From positions 54,152,219-54,216,218 of the forward strand of contig CM068835.1 in assembly GCA_028554795.2 (NCBI GenBank): 64,000 bases of DNA, in the 5' to 3' direction. The translations under genes were made by a program, and so were the position numbers. The notes beneath the pieces were generated by a model. That model was not told the origin of the DNA. It saw only the letters and a list, made by a program, of their open reading frames with translations, and did no database searches. This DNA comes from Sinohyriopsis cumingii. Its lineage: Eukaryota > Mollusca > Bivalvia > Unionida > Unionidae. This document shows, piece by piece, positions 1 to 21,438 of the stretch. Each line of letters starts with the position of its first letter. The first letter of the stretch is position 1.

Positions 1-289
1 TACACTTTGCGGTAAATAGTATGAGTGGTCAGCATACACTCTCTTATTATCAATATGATTATTATTATTATTACCTGTGTTCTTATAGCTGTTTTTGTCA
101 TCTGAATCTGATAATAGTGCTATTTACATGAATATTGCTGCTAGTAATGAATTCAGCGAAGAACAATGGTAATGAAGGCCGCATACGTTTGTTCAATCCG
201 TTAAGACTGCTGAAGATACCTACGATCACTTGCATCTCGGAAAGATTATGTATATTTAAATTATTTTTTATTGTTCCTTTCCCATTTGC

Positions 290-464
290 CTATAGCTAGT
301 CATACAAGCATGGGCTATAGCTAGTCATACAAGCATGGGCTATAGCTAGTCATACAAGCATGGACTATAGCTAGTCATACAAGCATGGACTATAGCTAGT
401 CATACAAGCATGGACTATAGCTAGTCATACAAGAATGGACTATAGCTAGTCATACAAGCATGGA
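290..464. repeat. 25-bp minisatellite, about 7 copies
   Basis: A 25-bp unit containing TAGCTAGTCATACAAGC is repeated head to tail about seven times with very few differences. The paralogous array in U3 (37026-37174) has about six copies. Confidence 0.95.
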
Positions 465-644
465 AAACAAGCTGAGATAAAGTACTTCCACAGCTGAAAA
501 AAGTTATGGTACTCAGAACACCTCGAGGTAAATATTATTTCCACAGAGGAATGGAAATCATGAATTATTGTTTTAAAAATAATATATTCAAGGCTGTTAA
601 GAATTGTTTCCTTTCAATTTTATCTTTTGGATTCAACATTGTTA

Positions 645-1460
645 CGTGTTTAGGCTCGAATAAACAGTAACACAGAAAGAGAGGAAACAACAAGCTTTTT
701 AAATTTAACAAATAATTGTTTTCCTGGAAAATTATGTAAAAATGAAAAAAGGAGAAGAACTTAAGGTTTCAAGAATCAAATCCAAAATTAATCTAAGAAT
801 AATCCACGAATTAAATTACAAAAGCCCTAGTAATAAATGTTCTAATAGTTTCAAGTTCGAATTCTGATGGAAAATCCAAGATGGATGACGTATACTGTAG
901 TCAGTACTGTGCTTATCTACATTCCCTTGTCGAAATACAAATAATGGCACTCCGGTGTTGGAAATTCAAATTATATTTGTAATAAATGTCTTTCCAAAAT
1001 TTCTGTGTGAGCACTTTTCAAAATATTTCCAGAGAATAAAGAATTATTCCTTTTGAAATCCAAATGATCTAAAGAAAATTATAGCTGAAGATTTGGCTAC
1101 AGCAAATTAACTTGACATCAGTGTGAAAAGCCCAAAACTAAGAAATCTCTCTCAAAACAAAGATTATATTGTATCATAAGACGCAGTTTCGAAATTCCCC
1201 CAAGTTGCGAAATCGGGGAGGGGGGGGGGAAGGAACATGATTATATTTATATCACGTACACAGAATATAGCCTTGTTTAGACCAGTGATTTTATTCCTAG
1301 AATAAAAATAAAAAAAGTGTTTACTTCTTACCCCACGTAGTCCCATCGTGACCTTGACAACAACCAATCATTTTAAAATAGAATAGAACTTTGTTTACTA
1401 ATTTTGAATCCAGGTCAGACTTTAGATCAACACCTGGTGTTTATAAACTAACAGTCAAGG
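645..1460. repeat. Dispersed repeat R1, copy 1 (unclassified)
   Basis: The copy begins near TGTTACG and a GGCTCGAATAAACA stretch, and continues through a conserved region ending near GTTTATAAACTAACAG. The same sequence occurs at 27058-27990, 37355-38290 and, more diverged, at 60024-60530. No coding potential or terminal inverted repeat was seen. The TG start raises the possibility of an LTR-like or other transposon end, but I cannot classify it. Confidence 0.6.
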
Positions 1461-4127
1461 TATAACAATAATGGTGACACACATGGAAAACAGTGTAAAC
1501 ATAAAATTCAGTATAAGTCCCGAAGAGATCCGAAACTGAACACAGATGGCGTGTCTATCATAGCTTATGGAGTGCAGATGTGTCAACGGTCTTTTGATGA
1601 ATCACAGTAATATAATTCCAGGTTTGAATATACTAGTAATTCCAGTGAAAGTCTTTATGCAAGAATTTAAATGCGCTAGATGTTAAAGCACGAATTGACT
1701 AAGTCCTCACAGTTATAATATTATATAGTTCTCTAATTGACATCAGGTCACAAATTAACATTTTCTAAAATGATCTAATGTTTACAACACAATAACTTAG
1801 TTTTGTATAATTCACTTTGGAAATTTCAAAACCTCCACCCAAATGATAATATTGATTTTAATCCCACACATATACAGAATAATGAAACTATGTATTTCTT
1901 GTTTACACACTGAATAATATAAAATTGTCAACTTGGGTCAGCTTGGGTCAAGCAGAAATGAACTCAGTTTTGGTCAAGGTCAAGTGCAACATACAGTGTT
2001 CCATTACAATAACATGTAATAATTTCTTTTAAATATAACTAACTAACCAGCAATTAACTTAAATATACATAACATCTTATAATGGCCACATACAATGAAA
2101 CTAATCAACTGTTTGGAAATCTATCATTTAAGATTTAGAGATACATCAACTACAAGATTTTTCATTCAGTATTTAATACATAATTATATAATTTCACCGC
2201 GACGGCACGTGTTAAAAGAAGGTCTTCATGGCCGATGTAACTTCGCGTGTCTCCTCCAATAGTACGAACAAAATGAGCTTCTATGGTCTTTACTTCTAGT
2301 ATATTTTTTAAAAAATCCAGTAATTAAATAAATTGTATAAAAATAGATTTTAAATATTTTTTGAATTTAATGGCAATATAAGAGTTTTTATATATAATAA
2401 GAATAACTTTATTTGTGAATTTGTGAGAGTGGTGCGTGCGAATATTTCAATTAGTTCTTGCGCAAAAAAATGCAAAACATTTTAGAGACTAATTTCCGAC
2501 TGCATTAGTTTTCCTCTGTCGAACATGATTATGCCATTCTGCAATGATTGGAAATAGGTATCATTCGGAATTCTCTTGGCATTTTATGCTAGACAAAACT
2601 ATGCATCAGCAACTTCTCGGATAATCATTGTTTCATACATAGCCAAAGTGGTCCGAATGGCAGATATCGACGTACATTCAAGGTCTGATCCGTATAGGCC
2701 TACGTAAAATAGCAAACATAGCATATGCATACACATTGTTCAACAAATGACGCCATGTGCATATCACACCATCGCAGCGTTTATTTCGAGAGACTTGACT
2801 AAGATGACTTGTTATTTGACCAGGGCATTTTTTTTGCAAGCATGGACCCAACAGATAACTTTCTTTTGCTGAATTTCAACAAATGATTTCATAATGAGAT
2901 TATAATGATACTTTAACATGCGATTGAGCCCTGAACCATCTTTCGGTAACTCTCCCTTTCTTTTAACCACGTATCACTCTATCAAAGCATGCCCAAGATG
3001 GATTGTGGCAGAAATCCACTACGTGTTCCAATTCGGGTTTTTCCAATAAATCACGAAACGAATAGCTTACGGTGCAGGCTCCTCCCCCAAACAGTCCAGG
3101 ATAGAAGGAAGCGATTCGTAATGATTTGGTTTTTTTTCTTCTTTCTAGCTGGTTAAGAAACGTGGCGTTGCCTAGCCAAGCATAGCATTTCCAAGTATTT
3201 ACTTGTATAACATAATATATTATTCTATAATTGATGTTATACAGTTATCTTGTCTTCATTACGTACCAAAAAAAAAATAGTTCATATACATAACTATCGC
3301 GGAAATATTCATGTTTTGAAATACTAACGCCTACTTACTGAATAACCTCGAGGTGTCCTTTCCTTTTATGCATAAAGTTACGCTCAGTAAAATCCGTATT
3401 TACAGCATACTGCATGAAAATATTTTCGTTTTTCGTACAAGCTCTTCTTGGATAGAGTTTAATAAATCGGAATATTATATTTCAAGTAGCTCTTTTGTTT
3501 AGAAGTTTGTCACAAAACAGTGATCAGTATTATAGTTTTACGTTACATCACAGATCTGACGTATTAAACCAGCTGCTCAGTATCAATTTAATATTCCGAT
3601 ATTCTTGAGCAGACGACATTGTTTATTGCACTTTCTCTTTGTATGTTGTGTATGACTGCCGATGCGCGTGTTTATATGTGATTTTGTCTGCTTTGTCTAC
3701 TCTTGTTTTGTGACTGCTGCACGAAATATCAGTACTATCTATCCTAAATCATTTGTTATTTGGACGCAATCGAGTGATATTAGTAAGCCATATTAAAGAC
3801 AAATATTCGTAAACGACTCATGCGAGAAACTGGCGCTAAGTATTTTTAAATGCGAAACATTCCATTTAATTAACGAGTAAAAGAAACTGCGTGGGGTAGT
3901 TTTCATGATCATTTATTGTTGAAATGTACACTGTTCAATAATGTAAACAACGAGCATTCTAAGAAAAATATGTACATGAAAATGCATACAAATATTCTTA
4001 ATAGTACATTAAGTTGTGACGATTTACTATTGCACTTGCCCCTTAATCGCAGTTATTATTCAATGCTGAAACAGCACACATATACACAAAGTTGCAAAAG
4101 GCAGACGATAATAAAATGGAACTGGAT

Positions 4128-4374
4128 ATTGTTGTTGTAGGGTTTAACGCCATTTTTCAGCACACGATAGGCTATACATGGCCTCCAGTATTAATGGTGG
4201 AGGAAGAACCCGGGAAAACCCCGGAAAGAACCACCGACCCACGAGAAGCTACTGGCAAGCTTTCTCACATACCCACATTGGCTGAATTCGAGTCTCGAAC
4301 CCACGCGGACAGAGGTGAGATGGCAGTGATCAGTAACGGACAGCGCTTTAGACCACTCGGCCACTCGGGGCCCC
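4128..4374 (-). mobile_element. tRNA(Leu/Ser)-like SINE insertion with target-site duplication
   Basis: On the minus strand the element opens with a tRNA-like head: an A-box-like GTGGCCGAGTGGTCTAA followed by a B-box-like GGGTTCGAGAC. It is flanked by an 11-bp direct repeat, TGGAACTGGAT, at 4117-4127 and 4375-4385. The paralogous site in U3 (40214-40224) has a single copy of this 11-mer and no insert. The element therefore inserted after the U1/U3 duplication, or was removed precisely. It is a retroposed short element with no coding capacity. Confidence 0.85.
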
Positions 4375-4828
4375 TGGAACTGGATAACATAACTAGCTAC
4401 AGATTCTCAAACGTTATAAACTTTGGCCTTTAAAATCAAATGGATCTTCGGTCTCATGGTGAATCAGTTCTCTTTCTAAAGCTGCTGTCTTGGACTATTC
4501 GTTTGAATAATATCCAAATAAATTCAGAGAGAAAATCTGATGTTACATATTCCTAATATACCTCCTTCACAACGAATAATGTGCCAAATGTATTTATAAA
4601 TTATTTTTGTAAACATTTATGTAATATAACATTAAAAATATTAAATCTGAGTACCAGGAATCGAGTTTACTTACATTTTGTTTTTTAAAAATAGCAATGT
4701 TATAGACAAAATTTAAAATTGATGTATCATTTCACGACGTAAGGAATAACTCGGAAACTGTATTTGCAATCACTCAATAATAAGAAATATTAAGGAACGA
4801 AATTTTCTTTCTTCACAGTATCGACAGC

Positions 4829-7755
<2,927 letters not shown>

Positions 7756-7803
7756 CCTGTATCTCTGGAACATGTTTTGTACTTCAAAATAGCCACGAGT
7801 CGC

Positions 7804-7853
7804 TATATATACAGTACCGTCAAGTAACATCTATGCAGCTCGTATCTGATTGG
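7804..7853 (-). promoter_or_regulatory. B1 core promoter: CCAAT box and TATA box
   Basis: On the minus strand a CCAATC box (7848-7853) lies 36 bp upstream of a TATATATA box (7804-7811), which lies about 50 bp upstream of the start codon. The same two elements with the same spacing precede B2 and B3. The transcription start is inferred to lie between the TATA box and the ATG. Confidence 0.7.
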
Positions 7854-7855
7854 CC

Positions 7856-10830
7856 GATGGCGGGAAGAGACACAAGGTCGGAAGACATTGTGACATGTAA
7901 CATATTGTTCCCCCAGGCAGGTGGCATCTGTCAAGAAAACTGTACAGGCTAACGTCATGATCTGCAGCAAATACCACTAGTCTTGGTGAATAGAACACTA
8001 CAAAATATTGTCGTAATAATTTATTAATACTGGTTTATGATATACGTAATTGTTAGCAAATTGCGGTAAAATCAGACGTAGGAAATCTAATTATTGATTG
8101 TTCTGAAACATTGTTTTCCATGTATCACCGTCATTCTTTCCTTCGAATTCTGATGCGAAACGGAGTCATTTGTAATTGTTTTTTTGGACCACATAATCAA
8201 CCAAGTTCTGAGTTATGACAATTTCATGGAACCGGTCCCTATCTTTTTTTCCCCTGATATACATCGTTGTAGCATTTGCATTATAAGGACGATGCAAGCT
8301 GCTTGACTTTATTAAGTACGTGAACTTATCAAATATATGTCATGAAGCACATCAGTCTATAAAATAAAGGATGAAAGACAAATAAAAAGATTGTCATTTT
8401 GTCATCCAGAGAATAAAAAACGTTTCGTCTAAAATGTTTTTAATATATCATGAAAATCAAAGACACATTTACCGGATGATTATAAAAGAAGTGTTCATGA
8501 TGCTAGTCACATATAGTTTGAAACTGAATTTAAAACTTTCAAACTAATCATGTTCAAATGGCAAATATGGAACTAACTTTGTTTAAGACTATCACCGGTC
8601 ATTCGCAGGAATAAATCACATAAAAGTTGATATGAAAATATAATGAGTCTGTCTGTCTCTCTGTTTTGCTGTGTTCTTGAGTGTGTCTCGATTTTCAGGC
8701 ATTTAATGTAGTCTTGGATGTTAAGGGATAGATGCTGTCTTGTTCTTACTGTCATCAATTTTCTACTAGACGCATTCATATACATTCAGTTTTGCTTACC
8801 AAAGTGATACATTTTTGGGGTACATTTGAAATTTGTTTCAATACAGTATATAAATTTACCAGTTCTATGTAGTGTAAAAGCGTCAGCGAAGAAATCAGTT
8901 TTCCAAAGCTAGGTCATTGAAAAACAACAGAAAAAGATGATTCTATTGTACAGCCTTCAGGAAGACCACACAAAATACAAATCGAATCTGTTTACGCGTA
9001 CAAACAGCCTGTAATCTATTAACTAGATATATGGTGTACCAAACAAACAAGTTTGAAGAAGGCTTGTAGTCTGATGCCGTATGGTCAACCAAACAAATGA
9101 GTTTGAAGAAGGCTTGTAGTCTGATGCCGTATGGTCAACCAAACAAATGAGTTTGAAGAAGGCTTGTAGGCTGATGCCATATTGTCAATAAAAATGTTTT
9201 TTCTAAAACGAATAAAGTTTGCCCCATTAAGTTGACATTATTTAGTCGCTAGCAGTCAGTGTACTGTATATTTCGTCAAGGTAGTTCGACACGTATTTGT
9301 CGTCAGAATTTGTGATTTATGTATAGAGGAGTTAATTCTTGTTATGATTATCGAGAAGGTGCTTGCTTACATATTTCGTGTCATGCTTTTTGAAAACACA
9401 GATAGAACAGATATTGGTCGATAGTTGGATACTCTAGTTAATTACTTCCTTCAATAATTCATAGATTGATAAAGCCGACATTTTCTAAATTTGGGATTCA
9501 CTTCAATCAAGAAACACCGATTTATTAATGTATATTTTAATAATATAAATAGTATCAATTATTGTAATTAGGTGGATATTACAACTAACATGGTAGGGTA
9601 CCCTTTTGTTTACGAAAGCTGTAAGTGTATCTATGTTAAGCTCTGTAAGATGAGACCTTGGGAAATTCTAGCAAAGAGGAGGCCCAGTTAGATTGCAATA
9701 TCACTATTGTCGGAAAAAATAGCGCCAGTAATAATGGTTTCGTAGAATTTCATTCTTGCAAGTGATTCCATATGGAGGTATTATCAGAGTTCAGGTTATT
9801 AGTTCTTTGAAATTGGAGCCTTTATGTTTGACTAGGGAAAAGAATAAACCATAGGCTAACTAATAAGGTCACAGATTTGGAACCTTCCCCTATATTGTAG
9901 TAAGGGTTGGTGCATTCAACTTGAATCGAATACATTTGCTAATTTTACATTGGTATATAAATGTATATATTTGATAACTTCACAATTTTCTTTCGATATG
10001 TAAGACATACCATCCCATCTAGTAGCTATAGCCTATTATTATAATAATCCGACCCTGTGTTTGACGAAGGATTTGGTTTCATTCGGCCATAAACGATAAT
10101 TGGTAAGGTCTTTACATGTTTGACAACAGAATCGTTTACACTAGTATAATATTTTGTTATTTTTACTTCGGAAATCTGAAATAATCTCCCCACTCCCTAA
10201 ATAAGAACCTGTTTTTGATTCTTTTCGATGAAAAACTATAATGCAAGCCTTTCATTGATTTCTGTTTTCCACTGACAGCTTCTTTGATGTAAATGAATAT
10301 TTCTCCATAATTATCTGTTAGAATATTATAGGACTCTTAAAGTAAATGATTCCGTGCCTAATAGCTACACTCTATGGTATTAATATGCACTTGAAATAGA
10401 CTTGAATACTCGTGATTTAATATTTACCACGACATTAGGCATAACCCTCATTGCTCCATACATTTTCAAACATACAATTCTCAAATAGATCAATGATTAT
10501 TTAAAGTATATTCATTCACGGTGTACAATTAATCTTGGAAAGCATCCACAACTTTTAAAATAATGATGATAATGCATTTCAATGCACACCACGTAATTTC
10601 TAACTGTTAAAATAGTGGATTTGATATCAAACTTTAAATTACGTAATAATTACCAACTAATATTACCACAAATGTGGCAGTTACGTAAATACATTTTCAC
10701 GTCTAGTTCCTTTTATTCTATTATATATTGTTATAGAGTGTTTCTTCCCTTGTATGTAGCCTGGAGGCAATGAGAAATGTACAATGTTCGTTTTGAGCTA
10801 TTTGCGTCGTTAGGTGACAGTTGATGATAT
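7856..10830. other. Divergent spacer between B1 and A1 promoters
   Basis: No exon or RNA gene was recognised here. The spacer is alignable in patches with the U2 spacer (23840-29190), including segments around 8000-8700 and 9240-10560, so part of it may hold shared regulatory DNA. A three-copy 50-bp tandem repeat lies at 9031-9189. Confidence 0.6.
9031..9189. repeat. 50-bp tandem repeat, 3 copies
   Basis: Three head-to-tail copies of a 50-bp unit containing GTTTGAAGAAGGCTTGTAG; the second and third are nearly identical. The U2 counterpart region shows no such array, so the expansion is specific to U1. Confidence 0.93.
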
Positions 10831-10837
10831 CCACTTT

Positions 10838-10958
10838 ATTTGCATTATGTATTTGCACTAAATTGATAATATATGACGTACTATGTGTATTGCTTAAGCT
10901 GATTGGATACAGGATGCTACTGCGTCAAGCCTAGTGTTCCGTGCAATATGTATATAAA
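10838..10958 (+). promoter_or_regulatory. A1 promoter: octamer, CRE-like, inverted CCAAT and TATA motifs
   Basis: In order there is an ATTTGCAT octamer (10838-10845), a TGACGTA CRE-like site (10874-10880), an inverted CCAAT box GATTGG (10901-10906) and TATATAAA (10951-10958). All four recur in the same order upstream of A2. The gap from GATTGG to TATA is 44 bp in both copies. The start codon follows the TATA box by about 54 bp. Factor identities are inferred only from motif resemblance. Confidence 0.7.
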
Positions 10959-11011
10959 GCCCGAAGAAGGTTCACATATCAGTGAGACGAGGTGTAACAA
11001 TAGAACCGAAA

Positions 11012-12639
11012 ATGGTACGGGTAATTATATTGCTCTGTAACTTTATCCATATATTAACATTACATACATGTTAGAATATCACTCGATATTAATTATGAAA
11101 TTTAATTTTTAGTACTGTGTAATGGAAACCAGATGATTTGTGCCAGATATCTCATAAATATAACTATATAAAGAATAAAACAAAATTGCTACAGAGTAGA
11201 AGAACAAGTAATCGTTGTTTGTTTATTTAGTAAGATGCCATCATTGCAAAACATCTCGATGTAAAGATTTTATTTACGCTTATTACCTTTTAATGAACCG
11301 CTTACCATTATGTTCAATTCTACTTGGCTTGCAGAAAATGCTAACGTTTGTCGCCGTGTTCGTTGCCGCAGTCGGCGTCGTTTGGAGTTGTCAATTGCCT
11401 CCCTATACCGACATGTTCAGGTGGGATGATGGTTTCATCTGCAACCAAAAGCTTAATAGCTATGTCAACTGTTCTGATCCTTACCTGGACCCGTATGCCC
11501 GTGAGAATTTCTGTGCTTATCCAACGTGAGTATATTCTGTTTTTATCTCTGACTTACTCAGTCTTTCTATCCTTCCGTTGTCCCTGATCTTTCCTTGTGT
11601 TGGTTTGTTTCTCTGCCACCCCCCCCCCCCGCATTCTTTACAGTAAATAATTTGCATCGCTTCCAAAGATGTGAAACAGATATTGTAAAACCAATAACAT
11701 TACATATTTTGAGATTAGTCGTGGTTTTTTATAAAGTGCAAGCTCATTGCTTGTTTTGTACATACATTATTTTTTAAAGTAAAATGAGAGTTATAAAGGA
11801 AAGGGCATCCGCAGTAGATTCAGTCGCGGGCTTCCTAATATGAAAGCGACATTTCCACAAGACGGGAATATCGTAAAACAGTCGTATTATTGAGTCCGAA
11901 TAATTCCTTCAATTGCCTATGATGCATTTATAACCAATGATGCACATCGACCAATATGCTATTCGCCTTGACAACTAGAAGTCGCGAATTTACTTGATTC
12001 AAATTTCTCTTATTGTCTATTTTCTTGTTCCACTCGAGCTTTGTTAATGTGTTGGATTGAAAATCAACAACCCAATCATTTATTTATCTATATCTCTTTA
12101 AGAAGATAAAGAAATCAAATTTTTGGGGGGTTATGGTGGTGGTGTGCAATTGATCATCCGTGTAAAAGTAGAATTTTCACTGAGGAAAGTTTGAACGTGT
12201 CATATTATGTTACTGAATAAAATCAATCGCTTTATCTAAACTAAGTGCCATAAGACAGGGAAACCCTAAATGCAAAAACCTATCATTTGATACCTATCTA
12301 TGAATCCAGGCCTGTTTCTTTGACAATTACATTGACATGGCAGCTTAGCAACACACATACAAAATTCCTTGCCTCTTGCTTGTCTTCCATACATTGTCAG
12401 TATTATACAGGTTTTTTTATTCTTCTCTTTTTTTGACCAGGAGCCAGATTGGATATGTACTGGACAATTATCCAACGGAGCGCGATGAACTATATAACTT
12501 CGTGAAATATTACAAGGGTTTGAACTACAATCCTAACTTCGGGTAAGTAGTAGCAGTGGTAGTAGTTTTAGGCACTAATAGTAGTAGTGGTAGTTATAAA
12601 AACATAATCGGTATTAAGAGGTATAGTTGCTGCCACAGC

Positions 12640-12673
<34 letters not shown>

Positions 12674-12709
12674 ACTGTAGGAGTTGGAGTATCATCAGCA
12701 ACAGCAGCA

Positions 12710-12745
<36 letters not shown>

Positions 12746-13145
12746 TGTAATTTGGATTTTTAACGTAGCTTTAACAATTTTTTAGTCATATCTCTACGAT
12801 GTCTGAAGTGTGACAGTTTATAGTGATGTCTAGGACTGTGGCATCATGCCGCAGACATGTAGCATGATGTCCCGCCCAGTCACATTATCCTGACACCAGG
12901 CCGACCAGTCCTAACACTACCTCTTAATGCTGAGGGCCAAGTGAGGCAGCTGTTAGAAACAATTTTGTAAGTCTTTGGTATGACTCGGCCGAGGATCGAA
13001 GCCACGACATCCCTCATCCGAGGCGCAACAGCAGCAGTAGTGGTACTATCAGCATCAACTGCAGTTGTAACAGTAATAGTAAAATCAGCAGAATCAAAAG
13101 CAACATTAATTAACATTATTTTTATCGATAGAATGACCAGGAAAC

Positions 13146-13176
<31 letters not shown>

Positions 13177-14342
13177 TTATTATTATTAAGGCCCAGGTCA
13201 GGCGGTAAATGGGAATGCAGAGGATTGTGTGACTCCCCATCAGAGAAGCTGGAGACGGTGTTCTACACTGAACCCAACGGACAACAGCAAATCTGCTGGG
13301 TAGTGCAGCCTCAAGAACTTTACTTTAAACGATGCTCGTAAGTAAATCGTTTTTTGTAGATTGAACTTAATGGGGCATCATTCTTTTTGCACAGAAAACG
13401 ACAGGTCTATAGATTCCTGTTCAAAAAGTGTTTAAAAATGTATGCGAAACCCAGATATTAACATGTGATAAACGTAGCGGTTACACAGCTGAAATACCAG
13501 AAACAAAACAATTATAACATTTACCACGGAGTGGCAAACATTACTAAGTGCATTCCTTGATGTTTTCATCCGGCGTCAGAAAATAAGAGTGTTTCCTTTA
13601 CTACTTAGGCATACGGAGAAGTTACGACTTTAAGAGTAAAATAAATTAAGCACATGTCGTATACATATTTGAGACAAGATACCTTGCAGAATTAGTTCTT
13701 TATTTATTCTCGTTTCGGACGTTCTAGACATGTATTGTCCTTGTGAAAAAGTAAAGAAATATATTGCATACTGGCGTAATTTGTTTAGATGTTGATGAAT
13801 ATATTTACTTCAGGATTTATAAGTGTCAATGGAATGCAGAAAATACCAGAAAATAATCAGACAAAACGAAAATCCTATATGATCGAAAAGTTCTTTTTAT
13901 AATAAATATTCAAGCAGATACACTATTTAAACTCAAATATCACATGTATTTGTCAAGTCATTATTAGATAGAATACGTTGAAACCCTATTCTTATTTTAC
14001 TCTCGCCTTGTTGAATATTCACAATGTTACTACGCTAAGCAAGAGGCATTTTGTTCAGTCTTGGTGTATGTACAGTATATGAAGAAATCATATGTTTTCC
14101 TAGCAAAACTTCTCTCTACATGATATTTATCCCTTTCTAGATATCAGTCGTGCAACATGTTCAACCAGATACCTGCTGTTGCTGACGTTAACCATGTCTG
14201 TGTTCCTGAGACAATTTACAACGTTGACGTCATCTTATACTGTCCTCTTGCTGTGGTGAAGCAGTGCGTCAAGACGCGTCTTCAGGTACCCCTGTCATGC
14301 GATTGCAAGAGAGTCGAGTGCCCATTCAAAAAGTTGCCATGA
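11012..14342 (+). CDS. A1: secreted cystine-knot-like protein, subfamily A (214 aa, 5 exons)
   Basis: Exons are 11012-11014, 11335-11525, 12441-12542, 13191-13337 and 14141-14342, with intron phases 0, 2, 2, 2, identical to subfamily B. Exon 1 encodes only the initiator Met. This placement rests on the TATA box, the immediate GT and conservation with A2. In A1 a start at the in-frame ATG inside exon 2 (11338), or a donor 6 nt downstream, is also possible. Residues 1-19 are a signal peptide. Cysteines are C20, C37, C47, C61, C108, C112, C134, C147, C152, C168, C182, C190, C201, C203 and C208. Spacings C112-C134-C147 (22, 13), C168-C182 (14) and C201-x-C203 exactly match B. Features such as GLC-D-S, C-W-V-V and Q-V-P-L-S-C-D-C suggest a Spaetzle-like cystine knot, with IL-17-like as alternative. 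It is probably an extracellular ligand. Confidence 0.85.
12441..12542 (+). other. A1 exon 3 and the start of a trinucleotide-repeat intron
   Basis: The 102-bp exon encodes the linker containing VLDNYPTERDELYNFVKYY and ends in phase 2. Intron 3 after it starts GTAAGTAGTAG and contains AGT, ATC (12642-12673) and CAG-type triplets, a SINE insertion (12711-13029), and a final ATT tract running into the acceptor at 13190. Confidence 0.85.
12711..13029 (-). mobile_element. tRNA-derived SINE (family S), 5'-truncated, in A1 intron 3
   Basis: In the minus orientation the element has a B-box-like GGCTTCGATCC, a body with the ACTGGTCGGCCTGGTGTCAGG region, and a (CA)n 3' tail seen as the (GT)n at 12711-12744. 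The A box is missing. Three other copies in the window share the body: 33512-33836, 54682-54848 and 57779-58065. It is absent from the paralogous intron of A2. Confidence 0.8.
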
Positions 14343-14966
14343 GGAATATGAAAGGAAACCCCCATCAACAACAAATACATATAATAAAAATGTATACTAA
14401 TTCTAATTTCAAACTGGAAACATTTCTTTTGTAAACCTAAGGTCAAACTTTCGTATATATAGGTCAACTTTATCAGATTAAAATACTTCTGAATAATGTC
14501 TGTGATTTGGAATTACAAGATTTGGAAATAAATGTTTATTTCAATTTGGAGAAATGTAGCAAAATAAATTGGTATACTTAAAAGGATGTATGTAATTCAA
14601 TATCGCAACGCAGAGACTGCATAGTAGTTCCCTAAAACAATACGCGTCTTGCTTTAATGGTTGTCTTGAAGTAGTACACAAACCACTCAGTAGGATGGCG
14701 ATGTACGAGTAAATTATTGATCCTTATGTAAACTAGAGCAAACGTTTCGCATGTTTGTGTTACGTTACAAAGTTACTCCGTCTTGTTCACAAAGATTTTC
14801 AATTACAGTTGTACAAATATGTAAATAATGAGCATTCTTGTATTGATATGTATATGTAAATACAATGTTTTTACTTAGTCATAATTTTAATATTGTTTAT
14901 AATTTTTATTTTTAAGTTGTGACGATTGAAATAAACCCTTTGATTGTGCAATTACGTATCAGTGCC

Positions 14967-14972
14967 AATAAA
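14967..14972 (+). terminator. Candidate poly(A) signal of A1
   Basis: AATAAA lies inside a block (about 14820-14995) that is conserved with the A2 downstream region and is followed by a GTGTG stretch, the usual layout of a polyadenylation site. The implied 3' UTR is about 0.65 kb. Another AATAAA at 14527-14532 could be used instead. Confidence 0.5.
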
Positions 14973-15059
14973 ACAAAAATTCACATGCGTGTGCCTCTAA
15001 GTTGCATTTTTTGTGCATATTTCTCACCTTCCTTCTCGTCCTTCCCATAGTACAGTCTC

Positions 15060-15060
<1 letters not shown>

Positions 15061-15095
<35 letters not shown>

Positions 15096-15097
15096 CG
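15061..15097. repeat. Poly-C / (TC)n simple repeat
   Basis: A ten-base C run is followed by about 26 bp of TC repeats. Confidence 0.95.
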
Positions 15098-15099
15098 CA

Positions 15100-21120
<6,021 letters not shown>

Positions 21121-21139
21121 TCTTCGCAAAACCGACCGT

Positions 21140-21384
21140 TTAACCCTGGAGAGGAAGAATAGGGGGAGAAGCAATTTTCTTGTCCAGTCCACAGCCACAC
21201 ATACTGCAGGTACAGGAAGTTGGGATACGAGCATGGTAGAAGAAATACTGTTGAACTTCCGGGCAGAAAATGACAACTTCCCTTTCAATAAATGCTCCAG
21301 GGACACAGCTGAAGTCACGGTTGCTGCCATATGCTCCGATATCACATTGCTGCTTCAAGAAACTGTTTCTACCATCGTTGTAGC

Positions 21385-21438
<54 letters not shown>

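Noticed and set aside
290-464. Possible CRISPR-like array of regular repeats
   Set aside because: The 25-bp units abut with no unique spacers, so it is a minisatellite; CRISPR is also not expected in a eukaryote.
4092-4433. 113-codon open frame
   Set aside because: Most of it is the SINE at 4128-4374, and the frame is absent from the paralogous empty site in U3.
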